Shown here: positions 7,375 to 14,270 of the stretch, one piece after another | Numbering within the stretch: the first letter of the stretch is position 1 | Layout: the number at the start of each line of letters is the position of its first letter | Notes under the pieces: model-generated | Seen by the model: only the letters and a program-made list of their open reading frames with translations | The model's database searches: none | Told to the model about the DNA's origin: nothing | NCBI GenBank assembly: GCA_938049325.1 | Contig: CALICC010000201.1 | Span: 1-18,957, forward strand | Direction of reading: 5' to 3' | DNA from: an uncultured Ilumatobacter sp. | Lineage (GTDB): Bacteria > Actinomycetota > Acidimicrobiia > Acidimicrobiales > Ilumatobacteraceae | DNA length: 18,957 nucleotides | Position numbers and translations under genes: made by a program

Positions 7375-8075
7375 ACGTCGACGCAGTTCGCACGGCGCTT
7401 GCTGCGATGCGCGCCCGCATCGACGGGGTCGCTCGCTCGTGGTCGCACCCGGTTGAGGTCACCGCGGTCACCAAGGCGTTTCCGCCCGACGCGATCAGTG
7501 CAGCGGTCGCAGCCGGATGCCGCTCGGTCGGTGAGAACTATGCCCAGGAGCTGCTGGCGAAGCGGCCGGTGCTCGATCACCTCGACGCAAGCGACCGACC
7601 GCGGGTCGACTTCATCGGCCAACTCCAATCGAACAAGGTCCGCCAACTCGCCGGACTCGTCGACCGTTGGGCCACGGTGGATCGTGTGTCGCTGGCGACC
7701 GAAATCGCTCGCCGCGACCCTGCAGGGCGAGTGCTCGTGCAGGTGAACGCCACGGGGGAGTCACAAAAGGGTGGCTGTGCTTTTGACGATGTTGCCGGAC
7801 TCGTCGAGCAATGCCGGGCGCTCGGGCTCACCGTCGAGGGTCTCCTGACAGTCGGCCCGACCAATGAGCCACCCGCAGCGGCTGCGGACGGTTTCGAAGC
7901 CGTGCGTGGCCTCGTCGACGAACTCGGCCTCGAGGTGTGCTCGATGGGGATGACCGCCGACCTCGAGGTGGCGGTCGCAGCGGGCGCGACCAACGTCCGA
8001 ATCGGCTCCGCTCTGTTCGGTCCTCGTCCGAAACAGCAACCACCTGTCCACCCAGACAGGGACCATCCGGGCTAA
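7371..8075 (+). CDS. yggS: YggS/PLPBP family pyridoxal-phosphate homeostasis protein
   Basis: A cytoplasmic PLP-binding TIM-barrel protein related to alanine racemase fold III. It has no known enzyme activity of its own and helps keep vitamin B6 and amino acid pools in balance. The protein has 234 residues from GTG 7371, with GGAGG at 7362-7366 four bases upstream. Lys35 in AVTKAF is the expected PLP Schiff-base residue. Other motifs: SVGENYAQEL (52-61), DFIGQLQSNKVR (80-91), QVNATGESQKGG (124-135), and near the C-terminus SMGMTADLEVAVAAGATNVR followed by IGSALFG. The start shares GTGA with the pgeF stop. The TAA stop is embedded in the candidate -10 box of sepF. Confidence 0.92.
   Translation: MNVDAVRTALAAMRARIDGVARSWSHPVEVTAVTKAFPPDAISAAVAAGCRSVGENYAQELLAKRPVLDHLDASDRPRVDFIGQLQSNKVRQLAGLVDRWATVDRVSLATEIARRDPAGRVLVQVNATGESQKGGCAFDDVAGLVEQCRALGLTVEGLLTVGPTNEPPAAAADGFEAVRGLVDELGLEVCSMGMTADLEVAVAAGATNVRIGSALFGPRPKQQPPVHPDRDHPG
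8043..8060. repeat. 6-bp inverted repeat before the sepF promoter
   Basis: CCTGTC and GACAGG are a perfect dyad with a 6-nt spacer (CACCCA), inside the last codons of yggS and 12 nt upstream of the TAACCT box. It covers the position where a -35 element or operator would lie. The arms are short, so chance is possible. Confidence 0.3.
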
Positions 8076-8088
8076 CCTCCGGCGCTCA
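8073..8088 (+). promoter_or_regulatory. Candidate sepF promoter, -10 box TAACCT
   Basis: TAACCT fits the actinobacterial TAnnnT -10 and is followed by CCGGCGCTCA. The same arrangement occurs at 12803-12818 before the DksA-like gene. A start about 7 nt after the box would leave a short leader of roughly a dozen bases holding the AGGAGG Shine-Dalgarno at 8088-8093. No good -35 is seen. Confidence 0.42.
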
Positions 8089-8097
8089 GGAGGAAGA

Positions 8098-8721
8098 ATG
8101 TCACTCTGGAAGAAGACCATGGACTACCTGGGTCTTGGTCCCGACGATGCGTACGACGATTACGAGGCATACGACGAGCCGGAACCACCGGCCCGTCAGC
8201 CTCGCGCGCCTCGTGAACCCGATGCCCCGAACGCTCGTGGCAATCGCGGGGGATGGGAACCTGAGCCAGAACCAACGGTACGCACCGTTCCGCAACGCCC
8301 GAGTTTCCCGTCGCGTGACTTTGACGCGTCGTCGGCATCGAGGCGGCCACAGCAGGCAGCGAGCACGGCGCCGCGTCACAACGATCGAGGCAACGACTCG
8401 GGCGTTCAGATTCGGCCCAACACCGGCGAACAGCCGGCCCAACAACCACAACTCCGCAGCATCCCAGGGGGAGCCATGGAACCGCACACCGTTCGTCCGC
8501 GGCGTTTCGACCAGGCGCAAGAAGTTGCCGATGCGTTCAAGTCGGGCACGCCGGTCATCATGAACCTCGAAGGAACCGAACGCGACGTGGCGCGCCGCCT
8601 CATCGACTTCGGGAGCGGAATTTGCTACGCGCTCGACGGCACCATGGAGAAGGTGGCCACCGGCGTGTACCTGTTGAAGCCGCCCGCACGCCCGACGCGT
8701 TACGACGGCTACGACGACTGA
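8098..8721 (+). CDS. sepF: SepF, FtsZ membrane anchor
   Basis: SepF binds the FtsZ C-terminal peptide and tethers the Z-ring to the membrane, replacing FtsA in Actinobacteria. The protein has 207 residues, with ATG 8098 set by AGGAGG at 8088-8093. Residues 1-14 (MSLWKKTMDYLGLG) form the amphipathic membrane-binding helix. Residues 15-130 are a Pro/Arg/Asp/Gln-rich linker predicted to be disordered. The SepF core is 131-195: VRPRRFDQAQEVADAF, VIMNLEGTERDVARRLIDFG, and then SGICYALDGTMEKVATGVYLL. The short acidic tail ends DGYDD. The linker is long for the family. The yggT gene usually found between sepF and divIVA is absent; divIVA begins 34 bp downstream. Confidence 0.95.
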   Translation: MSLWKKTMDYLGLGPDDAYDDYEAYDEPEPPARQPRAPREPDAPNARGNRGGWEPEPEPTVRTVPQRPSFPSRDFDASSASRRPQQAASTAPRHNDRGNDSGVQIRPNTGEQPAQQPQLRSIPGGAMEPHTVRPRRFDQAQEVADAFKSGTPVIMNLEGTERDVARRLIDFGSGICYALDGTMEKVATGVYLLKPPARPTRYDGYDD

Positions 8722-8755
8722 ACTGACGATCACGGATCCGTACGAGGAGACACAG

Positions 8756-9631
8756 ATGGACATCAATCCCCAGCGAGTACGCACCGCAGAGTTCAAAACA
8801 GCAAAGCGCGGACTGGATCCCGATGAGGTGCGCTCCTTTCTCAACGAGGTGGCCGCCGAGCTCGAGCGGGCGCAGAACCAGTCGACGGCGATGGAGGCTC
8901 GCGCTCGCGCTGCGGTTGCTCGTCTGCAGGAAGTGTCGGAGGGCGCAGGCGAAGCAACTGCGGCGGCAGCGTCGGCGCCTGAGGATGCACAGGTCAGCGC
9001 CAGTGTCGACGAAGCCGAAACGATCAGCCGAACGCTCCTGCTCGCTCAGCGGACCGCCGATACGACCGTTGCCGAGGCGCAGGCCGAGGCCGATCGCATT
9101 GCCAAGAGTGCAAACGACGAGGCAGCCAAGACACTCGACTCCACCCGCGAGATGTCGGCGAAGATGCTCGACGAGGCGCGTGTCGAAGCGCACCGTGTCG
9201 GCGATGAAGAGCGGCTCGCGGTCCAAGCAGCCGCGGTTGCATTGGCAACTCGTCGTGATGCGTTGAAGTCCGACGTCGAACTGCTCGAACAGCATCTGGC
9301 AGACGAGCGATCCAGACTGCGCGAGGCGGCGACGTCGATCATGGCGCTCACCGAGAAGGTGCCTGGTGGGCTCGGCGAGGTCGGGCGTCCGGCTGTTTCC
9401 GACATCGCCGACGATGTCGACCCGTTGATCGACGACGACATCGACGCCGATGGGGATGTCGACGTCGAAACCGACGAGCCGGTCACCGATGTCATGGACG
9501 TCACCGTCGCCAATCAGGCGCGCGACGCTGCCGCTGATGACTCGAACGACGACACCGTTGACGGTTCGGCCTTGCCGCTGCCGATCGATCTCGACGACGA
9601 CCTTGATTCGCCGCCACGCGGCGACCGCTAA
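8756..9631 (+). CDS. divIVA: DivIVA/Wag31-like polar or septal coiled-coil protein
   Basis: DivIVA proteins bind negatively curved membrane at poles and septa; in Actinobacteria they direct apical wall growth. The protein has 291 residues, with ATG 8756 preceded by GAGGAGA at 8744-8750. The N-terminal lipid-binding module is clear (MDINPQRVRTAEFKTAKRGL, then DPDEVRSFLNEVAAEL, 21-36). A short coiled coil follows (37-60), then an Ala-rich hinge (61-85) and a long Ala/Glu/Arg coiled coil (about 86-200). Residues 216-291 are very rich in Asp, an acidic tail I do not recall in Wag31 or Streptomyces DivIVA. The family call rests on the N-terminus and the position after sepF. Confidence 0.88.
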   Translation: MDINPQRVRTAEFKTAKRGLDPDEVRSFLNEVAAELERAQNQSTAMEARARAAVARLQEVSEGAGEATAAAASAPEDAQVSASVDEAETISRTLLLAQRTADTTVAEAQAEADRIAKSANDEAAKTLDSTREMSAKMLDEARVEAHRVGDEERLAVQAAAVALATRRDALKSDVELLEQHLADERSRLREAATSIMALTEKVPGGLGEVGRPAVSDIADDVDPLIDDDIDADGDVDVETDEPVTDVMDVTVANQARDAAADDSNDDTVDGSALPLPIDLDDDLDSPPRGDR

Positions 9632-9652
9632 TCCCGCAGCGAAGTGATCGCC

Positions 9653-9674
9653 GAGGCTGGATAGCCTCCGAGGC
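9653..9674. repeat. Three GAGGC/GCCTC half-sites over the ileS promoter
   Basis: GAGGCT (9653-9658), AGCCTC (9663-9668) and GAGGC (9670-9674) alternate. The first two form a 6-bp hairpin with loop GGAT. The middle arm also forms a near-perfect dyad with the third (GCCTC-C-GAGGC). The cluster spans the candidate -10 and ends at the GTG start, where an operator or a start-masking RNA hairpin would act. Confidence 0.45.
9662..9667 (+). promoter_or_regulatory. Candidate -10 box (TAGCCT) for a leaderless ileS transcript
   Basis: TAGCCT fits TAnnnT and lies 7 nt before GTG 9675, so a normal transcription start would fall on the start codon. GAGG at 9670-9673 is too close to the GTG to act as a Shine-Dalgarno. 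No -35 is visible. Confidence 0.42.
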
Positions 9675-12600
9675 GTGTCGTACCCGAACGTCGATCCGCA
9701 ACCCCATTTCCCGACGCTCGAACGCGCCATTCTCGAGCGCTGGGAAGCCGACGAGACCTTCGAGGCCTCGGTCGAACAGCGCGACGCGGGCCCCAACGGC
9801 GCCAACGAATTCGTCTTCTACGACGGTCCTCCGTTCGCGAACGGCCTGCCGCACTACGGCCACCTCCTCACCGGCTACGTGAAAGACGCCGTTCCGCGCT
9901 ATCAGACCATGCGTGGCAAGCGCGTCGAGCGCCGCTTCGGATGGGACTGCCATGGCCTGCCGGCCGAGGTGAAGGCCGAGCAGGAACTCGGAATCTCGGG
10001 ACATCCGGAAATCGCCGCGTTCGGCATCGACAAGTTCAACGAAGCGTGCCGTTCGAGTGTGTTGCAGTACACCGACCAGTGGCGCTCGTACGTCGGCCGG
10101 CAAGCCCGCTGGGTCGACTTCGACAACGACTACAAGACACTCGACCTCTCGTATATGGAGAGCGTCATGTGGGCCTTCAAGACGCTTCACGACAAGGGAC
10201 TCATCTACGAAGGCTTCCGCGTGCTCGCGTACTGCTGGCGCTGTGAGACGCCGCTGTCGAACACCGAGACCCGGATGGACGACACGTACAAGGACCGCCA
10301 GGACCCGGCACTCACCGTGGCGTTCGAGTTGGAGACCGGCGAGAAGATGGTCGCGTGGACCACCACGCCGTGGACGCTGCCGTCGAACCTGGCGCTCGCC
10401 GTCGGACCAGACATCGACTACGCCGTGCTCGAACTCGACGGTCAGCGATTCATCATGGCCGAGGCGCTGGTCGGCGCCCACGAGGCCGAGTTCGGCGACG
10501 CCACGCACGTCGACACGATCAAGGGTTCTGCGCTCGCAGGCCGCCGCTATGCCCCGTTGTTCCCGTACTTCGCCGATGCCGATCTCCACGGCACCGAGCA
10601 GGCGTTCCAGGTGCTTGCGGCCGACTTCGTGTCGGTCGAAGACGGCACTGGCGTGGTGCACATGGCGCCGGGCTTCGGTGAAGACGACCAAGTCATCAGC
10701 AACGACGCCGGGATTCCGACGCTCTGCCCGATGGACGAGCACGGCTGCTACACCGCCGAGATCACCGACTACGTCGGCACTCATGTGTTCGACGCCAACA
10801 AGCAGATCATCGCAGACCTGAAGGCACGCGGCTCGCTTGCTGACGGCGGCACCGTGGTTCGCCACGCCACCTACGACCACTCGTATCCGCACTGCTGGCG
10901 CTGTGCCCAGCCACTCGTCTATCGAGCGATCTCGTCGTGGTTCGTCGAGGTCACGAAATTTCGCGACCGGATGGTCGAACTGAACCAAGAGATCACCTGG
11001 CAGCCGTCGCACATCAAAGACGGCAGTTTCGGTAAATGGATCGAAAACGCACGCGACTGGGCGATCAGTCGGAACCGCTTCTGGGGCTCGCCGATTCCGG
11101 TCTGGAAGTCGGACAACCCGGACTTCCCGCGCCTCGATGTGTACGGCTCGCTCGATGCCTTGCAGGCTGACTTCGGAGTCGAAGTGACCGACATGCACCG
11201 GCCACAGATCGACGATCTCGTCCGCCCGAATCCTGATGATCCGAGCGGGCAGTCGATGATGCGGCGTGTCCCCGAAGTGCTCGACTGCTGGTTCGAGTCG
11301 GGCTCCATGCCCTTCGCACAGGTTCACTATCCATTCGAGAACCAGGAATGGTTCGAGAACCACTATCCCGGTGACTTCATTGTCGAGTACATCGGCCAGA
11401 CGCGCGGTTGGTTCTACACCCTGCACGTGCTCGCAACGGCGCTGTTCGACCGCCCGGCCTTTTCCAACTGTCTCAGCCACGGCATCGTGCTCGGCGACGA
11501 CGGCGCGAAGATGTCGAAGAGCCTGAACAACTACCCGGATCCGTCCGAGATGTTCGACGCGCACGGTGCCGACGCCATGCGATGGCACCTGCTCAGCTCG
11601 TCGATCCTGCGTGGCGGCGACGGCATGGTCACCGAGGCCGGCATGCGCGAAACCGTGCGTCAGATCCTGCTGCCCGTCTGGAACTCGTGGTACTTCCTCA
11701 CGCTGTACGCCAACGCGGCGGACTACCGCGGCGTCGACCGCACCGATTCGACGAACGTGCTCGACCGCTATGTGCTCGCAAAGACGCGCGATCTCGTTGC
11801 CGAGATGACCGAGTCGATGGACGCCTACGACCTGTTCGGGGCGTGCCAGCAGGTGCGTACGTACCTCGACGTGCTCACCAACTGGTACGTCCGTCGGAGT
11901 CGCAGTCGGTTCTGGGAAGGTGATCATGACGCGATCGACACGCTGCACACCGTGCTCGGTGTGTTCACTCGCCTGACGTCGCCGCTGTTGCCCTTCGTCA
12001 GCGAGGCGATCAGCGACGGACTCCGTGGCGACACCGATGGCTCGGTGCACCTCGGCGACTGGCCGTCGGTCGACGAGCTGCCTGCCGATCCAGAATTGGT
12101 GGCGTCGATGGACCTTGCTCGCGACGTGTGTTCGTCGACGCTGTCGGTGCGCAAGGCGCACAAGCGCCGGGTCCGCCTGCCCTTGCAGAGCCTCACGGTC
12201 GCCACGCCCGATGCAGCGCGCCTCGCGGACTTCACTGCGTTGATCGCCGATGAGGTGAACGTGCGCGAGGTCGAGTTGACCGCTGACGTCGGGTCGGTGG
12301 CAGCCGAAGAGCTCAAGCTCGTTCCGGCAAAGCTCGGACCGCGCCTGGGCAAGGAAGTCCAGAATCTCATCAAGGCACACAAGCAGGGCGATTGGAGCGT
12401 CGACGGCGACGTCGTCGTGGTGGGCGGCGTGGCGCTCGAAACAGGGGAGTACTCGCTCGAACAGGTTGCCGCCGACGATCAAGCCAGCAGCGGACTCGGA
12501 CATCACCCCGGCGTGGTCGCGCTCGACACCACCGTGACCGAAGAGCTCGAAGTCGAAGGTCGAGCGCGGGACCTCGTGCGCTCGATTCAGCAGGCTCGGC

Positions 12601-12785
12601 GTGATGCAGATCTCGATGTGTCCGACCGCATCCGGCTGAGGGTGAGCGGGCCGGCACTGGCTGTGGCGGCGCTCGAAGCGCACCGGGAACTGGTGGCATC
12701 GGAGACGTTGGCCCTCGACATCGAGATCGGCGACATCCTCGTCGACGAGGCTGACCCGGTGATCACCGTCGAAGCGACCACCTGA
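9675..12785 (+). CDS. ileS: Isoleucyl-tRNA synthetase
   Basis: A class Ia synthetase that charges tRNA-Ile and edits Val in a separate CP1 domain. The protein has 1036 residues from GTG 9675; the N-terminus SYPNVDPQPHFPTLERAIL matches the family start. HIGH motif variant: HYGH (60-63) in DGPPFANGLPHYGHLLTGYV. KMSKS: 612-616 in DDGAKMSKSLNNYPDP. CP1 editing block: WTTTPWTLPSNLALAVGPD, and later VVHMAPGFGEDD. Cys pairs CWRC occur twice (about residues 188 and 408). The anticodon-binding domain contains NWYVRRSRSRFW. Motif choice and length fit the eukaryote-like, type 2 group usual in Actinobacteria, a group that includes mupirocin-insensitive enzymes; drug response here is not shown. It ends 59 bp before the DksA-like gene. 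Confidence 0.97.
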   Translation: MSYPNVDPQPHFPTLERAILERWEADETFEASVEQRDAGPNGANEFVFYDGPPFANGLPHYGHLLTGYVKDAVPRYQTMRGKRVERRFGWDCHGLPAEVKAEQELGISGHPEIAAFGIDKFNEACRSSVLQYTDQWRSYVGRQARWVDFDNDYKTLDLSYMESVMWAFKTLHDKGLIYEGFRVLAYCWRCETPLSNTETRMDDTYKDRQDPALTVAFELETGEKMVAWTTTPWTLPSNLALAVGPDIDYAVLELDGQRFIMAEALVGAHEAEFGDATHVDTIKGSALAGRRYAPLFPYFADADLHGTEQAFQVLAADFVSVEDGTGVVHMAPGFGEDDQVISNDAGIPTLCPMDEHGCYTAEITDYVGTHVFDANKQIIADLKARGSLADGGTVVRHATYDHSYPHCWRCAQPLVYRAISSWFVEVTKFRDRMVELNQEITWQPSHIKDGSFGKWIENARDWAISRNRFWGSPIPVWKSDNPDFPRLDVYGSLDALQADFGVEVTDMHRPQIDDLVRPNPDDPSGQSMMRRVPEVLDCWFESGSMPFAQVHYPFENQEWFENHYPGDFIVEYIGQTRGWFYTLHVLATALFDRPAFSNCLSHGIVLGDDGAKMSKSLNNYPDPSEMFDAHGADAMRWHLLSSSILRGGDGMVTEAGMRETVRQILLPVWNSWYFLTLYANAADYRGVDRTDSTNVLDRYVLAKTRDLVAEMTESMDAYDLFGACQQVRTYLDVLTNWYVRRSRSRFWEGDHDAIDTLHTVLGVFTRLTSPLLPFVSEAISDGLRGDTDGSVHLGDWPSVDELPADPELVASMDLARDVCSSTLSVRKAHKRRVRLPLQSLTVATPDAARLADFTALIADEVNVREVELTADVGSVAAEELKLVPAKLGPRLGKEVQNLIKAHKQGDWSVDGDVVVVGGVALETGEYSLEQVAADDQASSGLGHHPGVVALDTTVTEELEVEGRARDLVRSIQQARRDADLDVSDRIRLRVSGPALAVAALEAHRELVASETLALDIEIGDILVDEADPVITVEATT

Positions 12786-12802
12786 CCCTGGTCCGGAGGC
12801 GG

Positions 12803-12818
12803 TAGAGTCCGGCGCTCA
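12803..12818 (+). promoter_or_regulatory. Candidate promoter of the DksA-like gene, -10 box TAGAGT
   Basis: TAGAGT (TAnnnT) is followed by CCGGCGCTCA in exactly the same register as before sepF. A start about 7 nt downstream gives a leader of about 30 nt with GGAGA at 12835-12839 before ATG 12845. A CTGACC at 12782-12787 is a weak -35 at a short 15-nt spacing. Confidence 0.42.
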
Positions 12819-12844
12819 CACCGCCGAAGTAGACGGAGATCTCC

Positions 12845-13618
12845 ATGGCCGCCGCAAAGAAGTCCGCAGCAAAGAAGAAGTCCGCAGCAAAGAAGTCAGC
12901 GCCGACGAAGAAAACCGCGGCGAAGAAAGCTCCCGCCAAGAAGAAGGCTGCCGCCAAGAAGACGGCAAAGAAGCAGCCAGCGAAGAAACAAGCCGCCAAG
13001 AAGCAGGCAGCCAAGAAGCAAGCGGCCAACAAGACCGCTGCCAAGAAGCAACCGGCTGCCAAGGCTGCTGCCAAGAAGCAACCAGCAGCGAAGGCGGTCG
13101 CCAAGAAAACGCCTGCCAAGAAGCCAGCAAGGAAGAAACCACTGAATCCATCACGCACCTCACTGCTTTCGAACGACGTCCCTGACGTCCACGAAATCCC
13201 GGCCCCTCGTGGCACGTCGAAAGATGGAATCGCCTATACCAAGGACTTCGATGTCAAGTTCTTGAAGGCGCAACGCGAGGAACTCGAACTGCGTCGTGCC
13301 TCGGAGCTCAAGCGCGCCGTTCGCCTCGAAGACGAAGCCGAGAGCTTGGTCGAAGATGGCGAGATGGGTGACGTGCAATTCGATGACGAAGGTGGCGAGG
13401 GCGACACGATGGTCGTCCAGCGCGACCTCGATCGTGTGCTGTCGAGCCAGGCCCGTCAGACGATCGAAGAGATCGACGCGGCCCTCGAGCGAATCACCAA
13501 GGGAACCTACGGGTACTCCGAGGTGTCCGGGCTTCCCATCCCGCGCGAGCGGCTCGAAGCTCTGCCCGAGACCACCGTGCTCGCGGCTGAGAAGGTCAGT
13601 GGCGCAGGACTCCGATAA
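12845..13618 (+). CDS. Lysine-tailed, cysteine-free DksA/TraR-like protein
   Basis: The protein has 257 residues in two parts. Residues 1-99 are almost only Lys, Ala, Pro and Gln (repeats of AAKK and AKKQ), like eukaryotic histone H1 tails and the lysine tails of mycobacterial HupB. Residues 130-257 look like the DksA/TraR C4 family: an acidic coiled coil (138-215, REELELRRASELKRAVRLED, VVQRDLDRVLSSQARQTIEE), then ITKGTYGYSEVSGLPIPRER (217-236) and LEALPETTVLAAE. The family normally has four zinc Cys here (CxxC and CxxC); none remains (YGYSEVSG, TTVLAAEK). DksA-type proteins bind RNA polymerase through its secondary channel. A nucleoid-linked transcription role is an inference from tail plus domain. 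A similar gene sits between ileS and lspA in other Actinobacteria. Confidence 0.8.
   Translation: MAAAKKSAAKKKSAAKKSAPTKKTAAKKAPAKKKAAAKKTAKKQPAKKQAAKKQAAKKQAANKTAAKKQPAAKAAAKKQPAAKAVAKKTPAKKPARKKPLNPSRTSLLSNDVPDVHEIPAPRGTSKDGIAYTKDFDVKFLKAQREELELRRASELKRAVRLEDEAESLVEDGEMGDVQFDDEGGEGDTMVVQRDLDRVLSSQARQTIEEIDAALERITKGTYGYSEVSGLPIPRERLEALPETTVLAAEKVSGAGLR
12857..13139 (+). repeat. Degenerate tandem repeats encoding the AAKK-type tail
   Basis: Short units such as GCCAAGAAG and GCAGCAAAGAAG are repeated with third-base changes. Near-identical stretches include two copies of GCAGCAAAGAAGAAGTCC-like sequence near 12865-12895 and copies of GCCAAGAAGCA at about 13000-13075. It is coding DNA, but prone to slippage and length change between strains. 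Confidence 0.75.
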
Positions 13619-14270
13619 CGCGATTCGACCTTGGCGAGCGCCGGTACTGCTCGCTCTGGCAGTCATCGTCGCGGACCAACTGTCCAAGCACTGGGCCGTC
13701 AATCGACTGTCCGGCGACCGCATCATCGACGTTGTCTGGACGCTGCGACTGAACCTGGCGTTCAACAGCGGCATGGCGTTCAGCCGTGGCGAAGGTCTCG
13801 GCCCCGTGATCGCGGTCGTCGCCACGTTGGTGATCGTGTGGTTGCTGGTGTCGCTGCGCACCGCTGGCGGTCGACTGAACACGTTCGGAATCGGCGCGGT
13901 GATCGGCGGCGCCGCGGGCAACCTGATCGACAGAGCGTTTCGTCAAGAAGGGTGGCTGCGCGGGTCGGTGGTCGACTTCATCGACTTCCAGTGGTTCCCG
14001 ATCTTCAACATTGCTGACTCTGCCATCAACGTCGGTGCAGCGGCGCTGATCCTGAATGCGCTCATCGCGTCGCGGCAACCGGATCCGGCCGAGGTCGAGG
14101 TCGAGGACGCCGCAGATACTCACGAGGATCTCGACGCGGACGAAACCGCCGAAGCGAAGGAAGATCCCGACGCGAGCGAAGTGCGCAACGAGCGCGAAGA
14201 CCCCGACGCCGACGACAGTGGCGACACCGACGCGAATGCCGGAACATCCGACGACGAGTCGGTGTCATGA
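13599..14270 (+). CDS. lspA: LspA, lipoprotein signal peptidase (signal peptidase II), acidic C-terminal extension
   Basis: An inner-membrane aspartic protease that removes the signal peptide of diacylated lipoproteins before the lipobox Cys. I place the start at GTG 13599 (223 residues), inside the end of the DksA-like gene (20-bp overlap), because the first transmembrane helix follows at once (PVLLALAVIVADQLSK, 15-30). Motifs: DQLSK (26-30), NLAFNSGMAF (52-61), GGAAGNLIDR (103-112, catalytic Asp111), VVDFIDFQWFPIFNIADSAI (124-143, catalytic Asp140). Four helices are visible. The core ends near residue 158; the remaining 65 residues are acidic and polar, with EDPDA twice. Ordinary LspA proteins have about 160-200 residues. 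The tail lies on the cytoplasmic side if topology is normal. The stop overlaps rluD (ATGA). Confidence 0.93.
   Translation: MAQDSDNAIRPWRAPVLLALAVIVADQLSKHWAVNRLSGDRIIDVVWTLRLNLAFNSGMAFSRGEGLGPVIAVVATLVIVWLLVSLRTAGGRLNTFGIGAVIGGAAGNLIDRAFRQEGWLRGSVVDFIDFQWFPIFNIADSAINVGAAALILNALIASRQPDPAEVEVEDAADTHEDLDADETAEAKEDPDASEVRNEREDPDADDSGDTDANAGTSDDESVS

Noticed and set aside
9632..9674. Hidden T-box riboswitch before ileS
   Set aside because: There are only 43 bp between divIVA and ileS, and no specifier loop or T-box-like sequence can be seen.
9501..12683. A 1060-codon open frame on the minus strand across ileS
   Set aside because: It mirrors ileS exactly, has no recognisable domain and reads as His/Arg/Val-rich low-quality protein. 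Long antisense frames are expected opposite GC-rich genes.
12857..13139. Repeat-rich segment as a CRISPR-like or noncoding repeat array
   Set aside because: The units are in frame, encode AAKK-type residues with third-base variation, and have no constant-length spacers.
13296..13598. In-frame upstream extension of lspA giving a 324-residue protein
   Set aside because: The extra 101 residues overlap the DksA-like gene in another frame, are Arg/Ser-rich without family match, and the first LspA helix starts right after GTG 13599.
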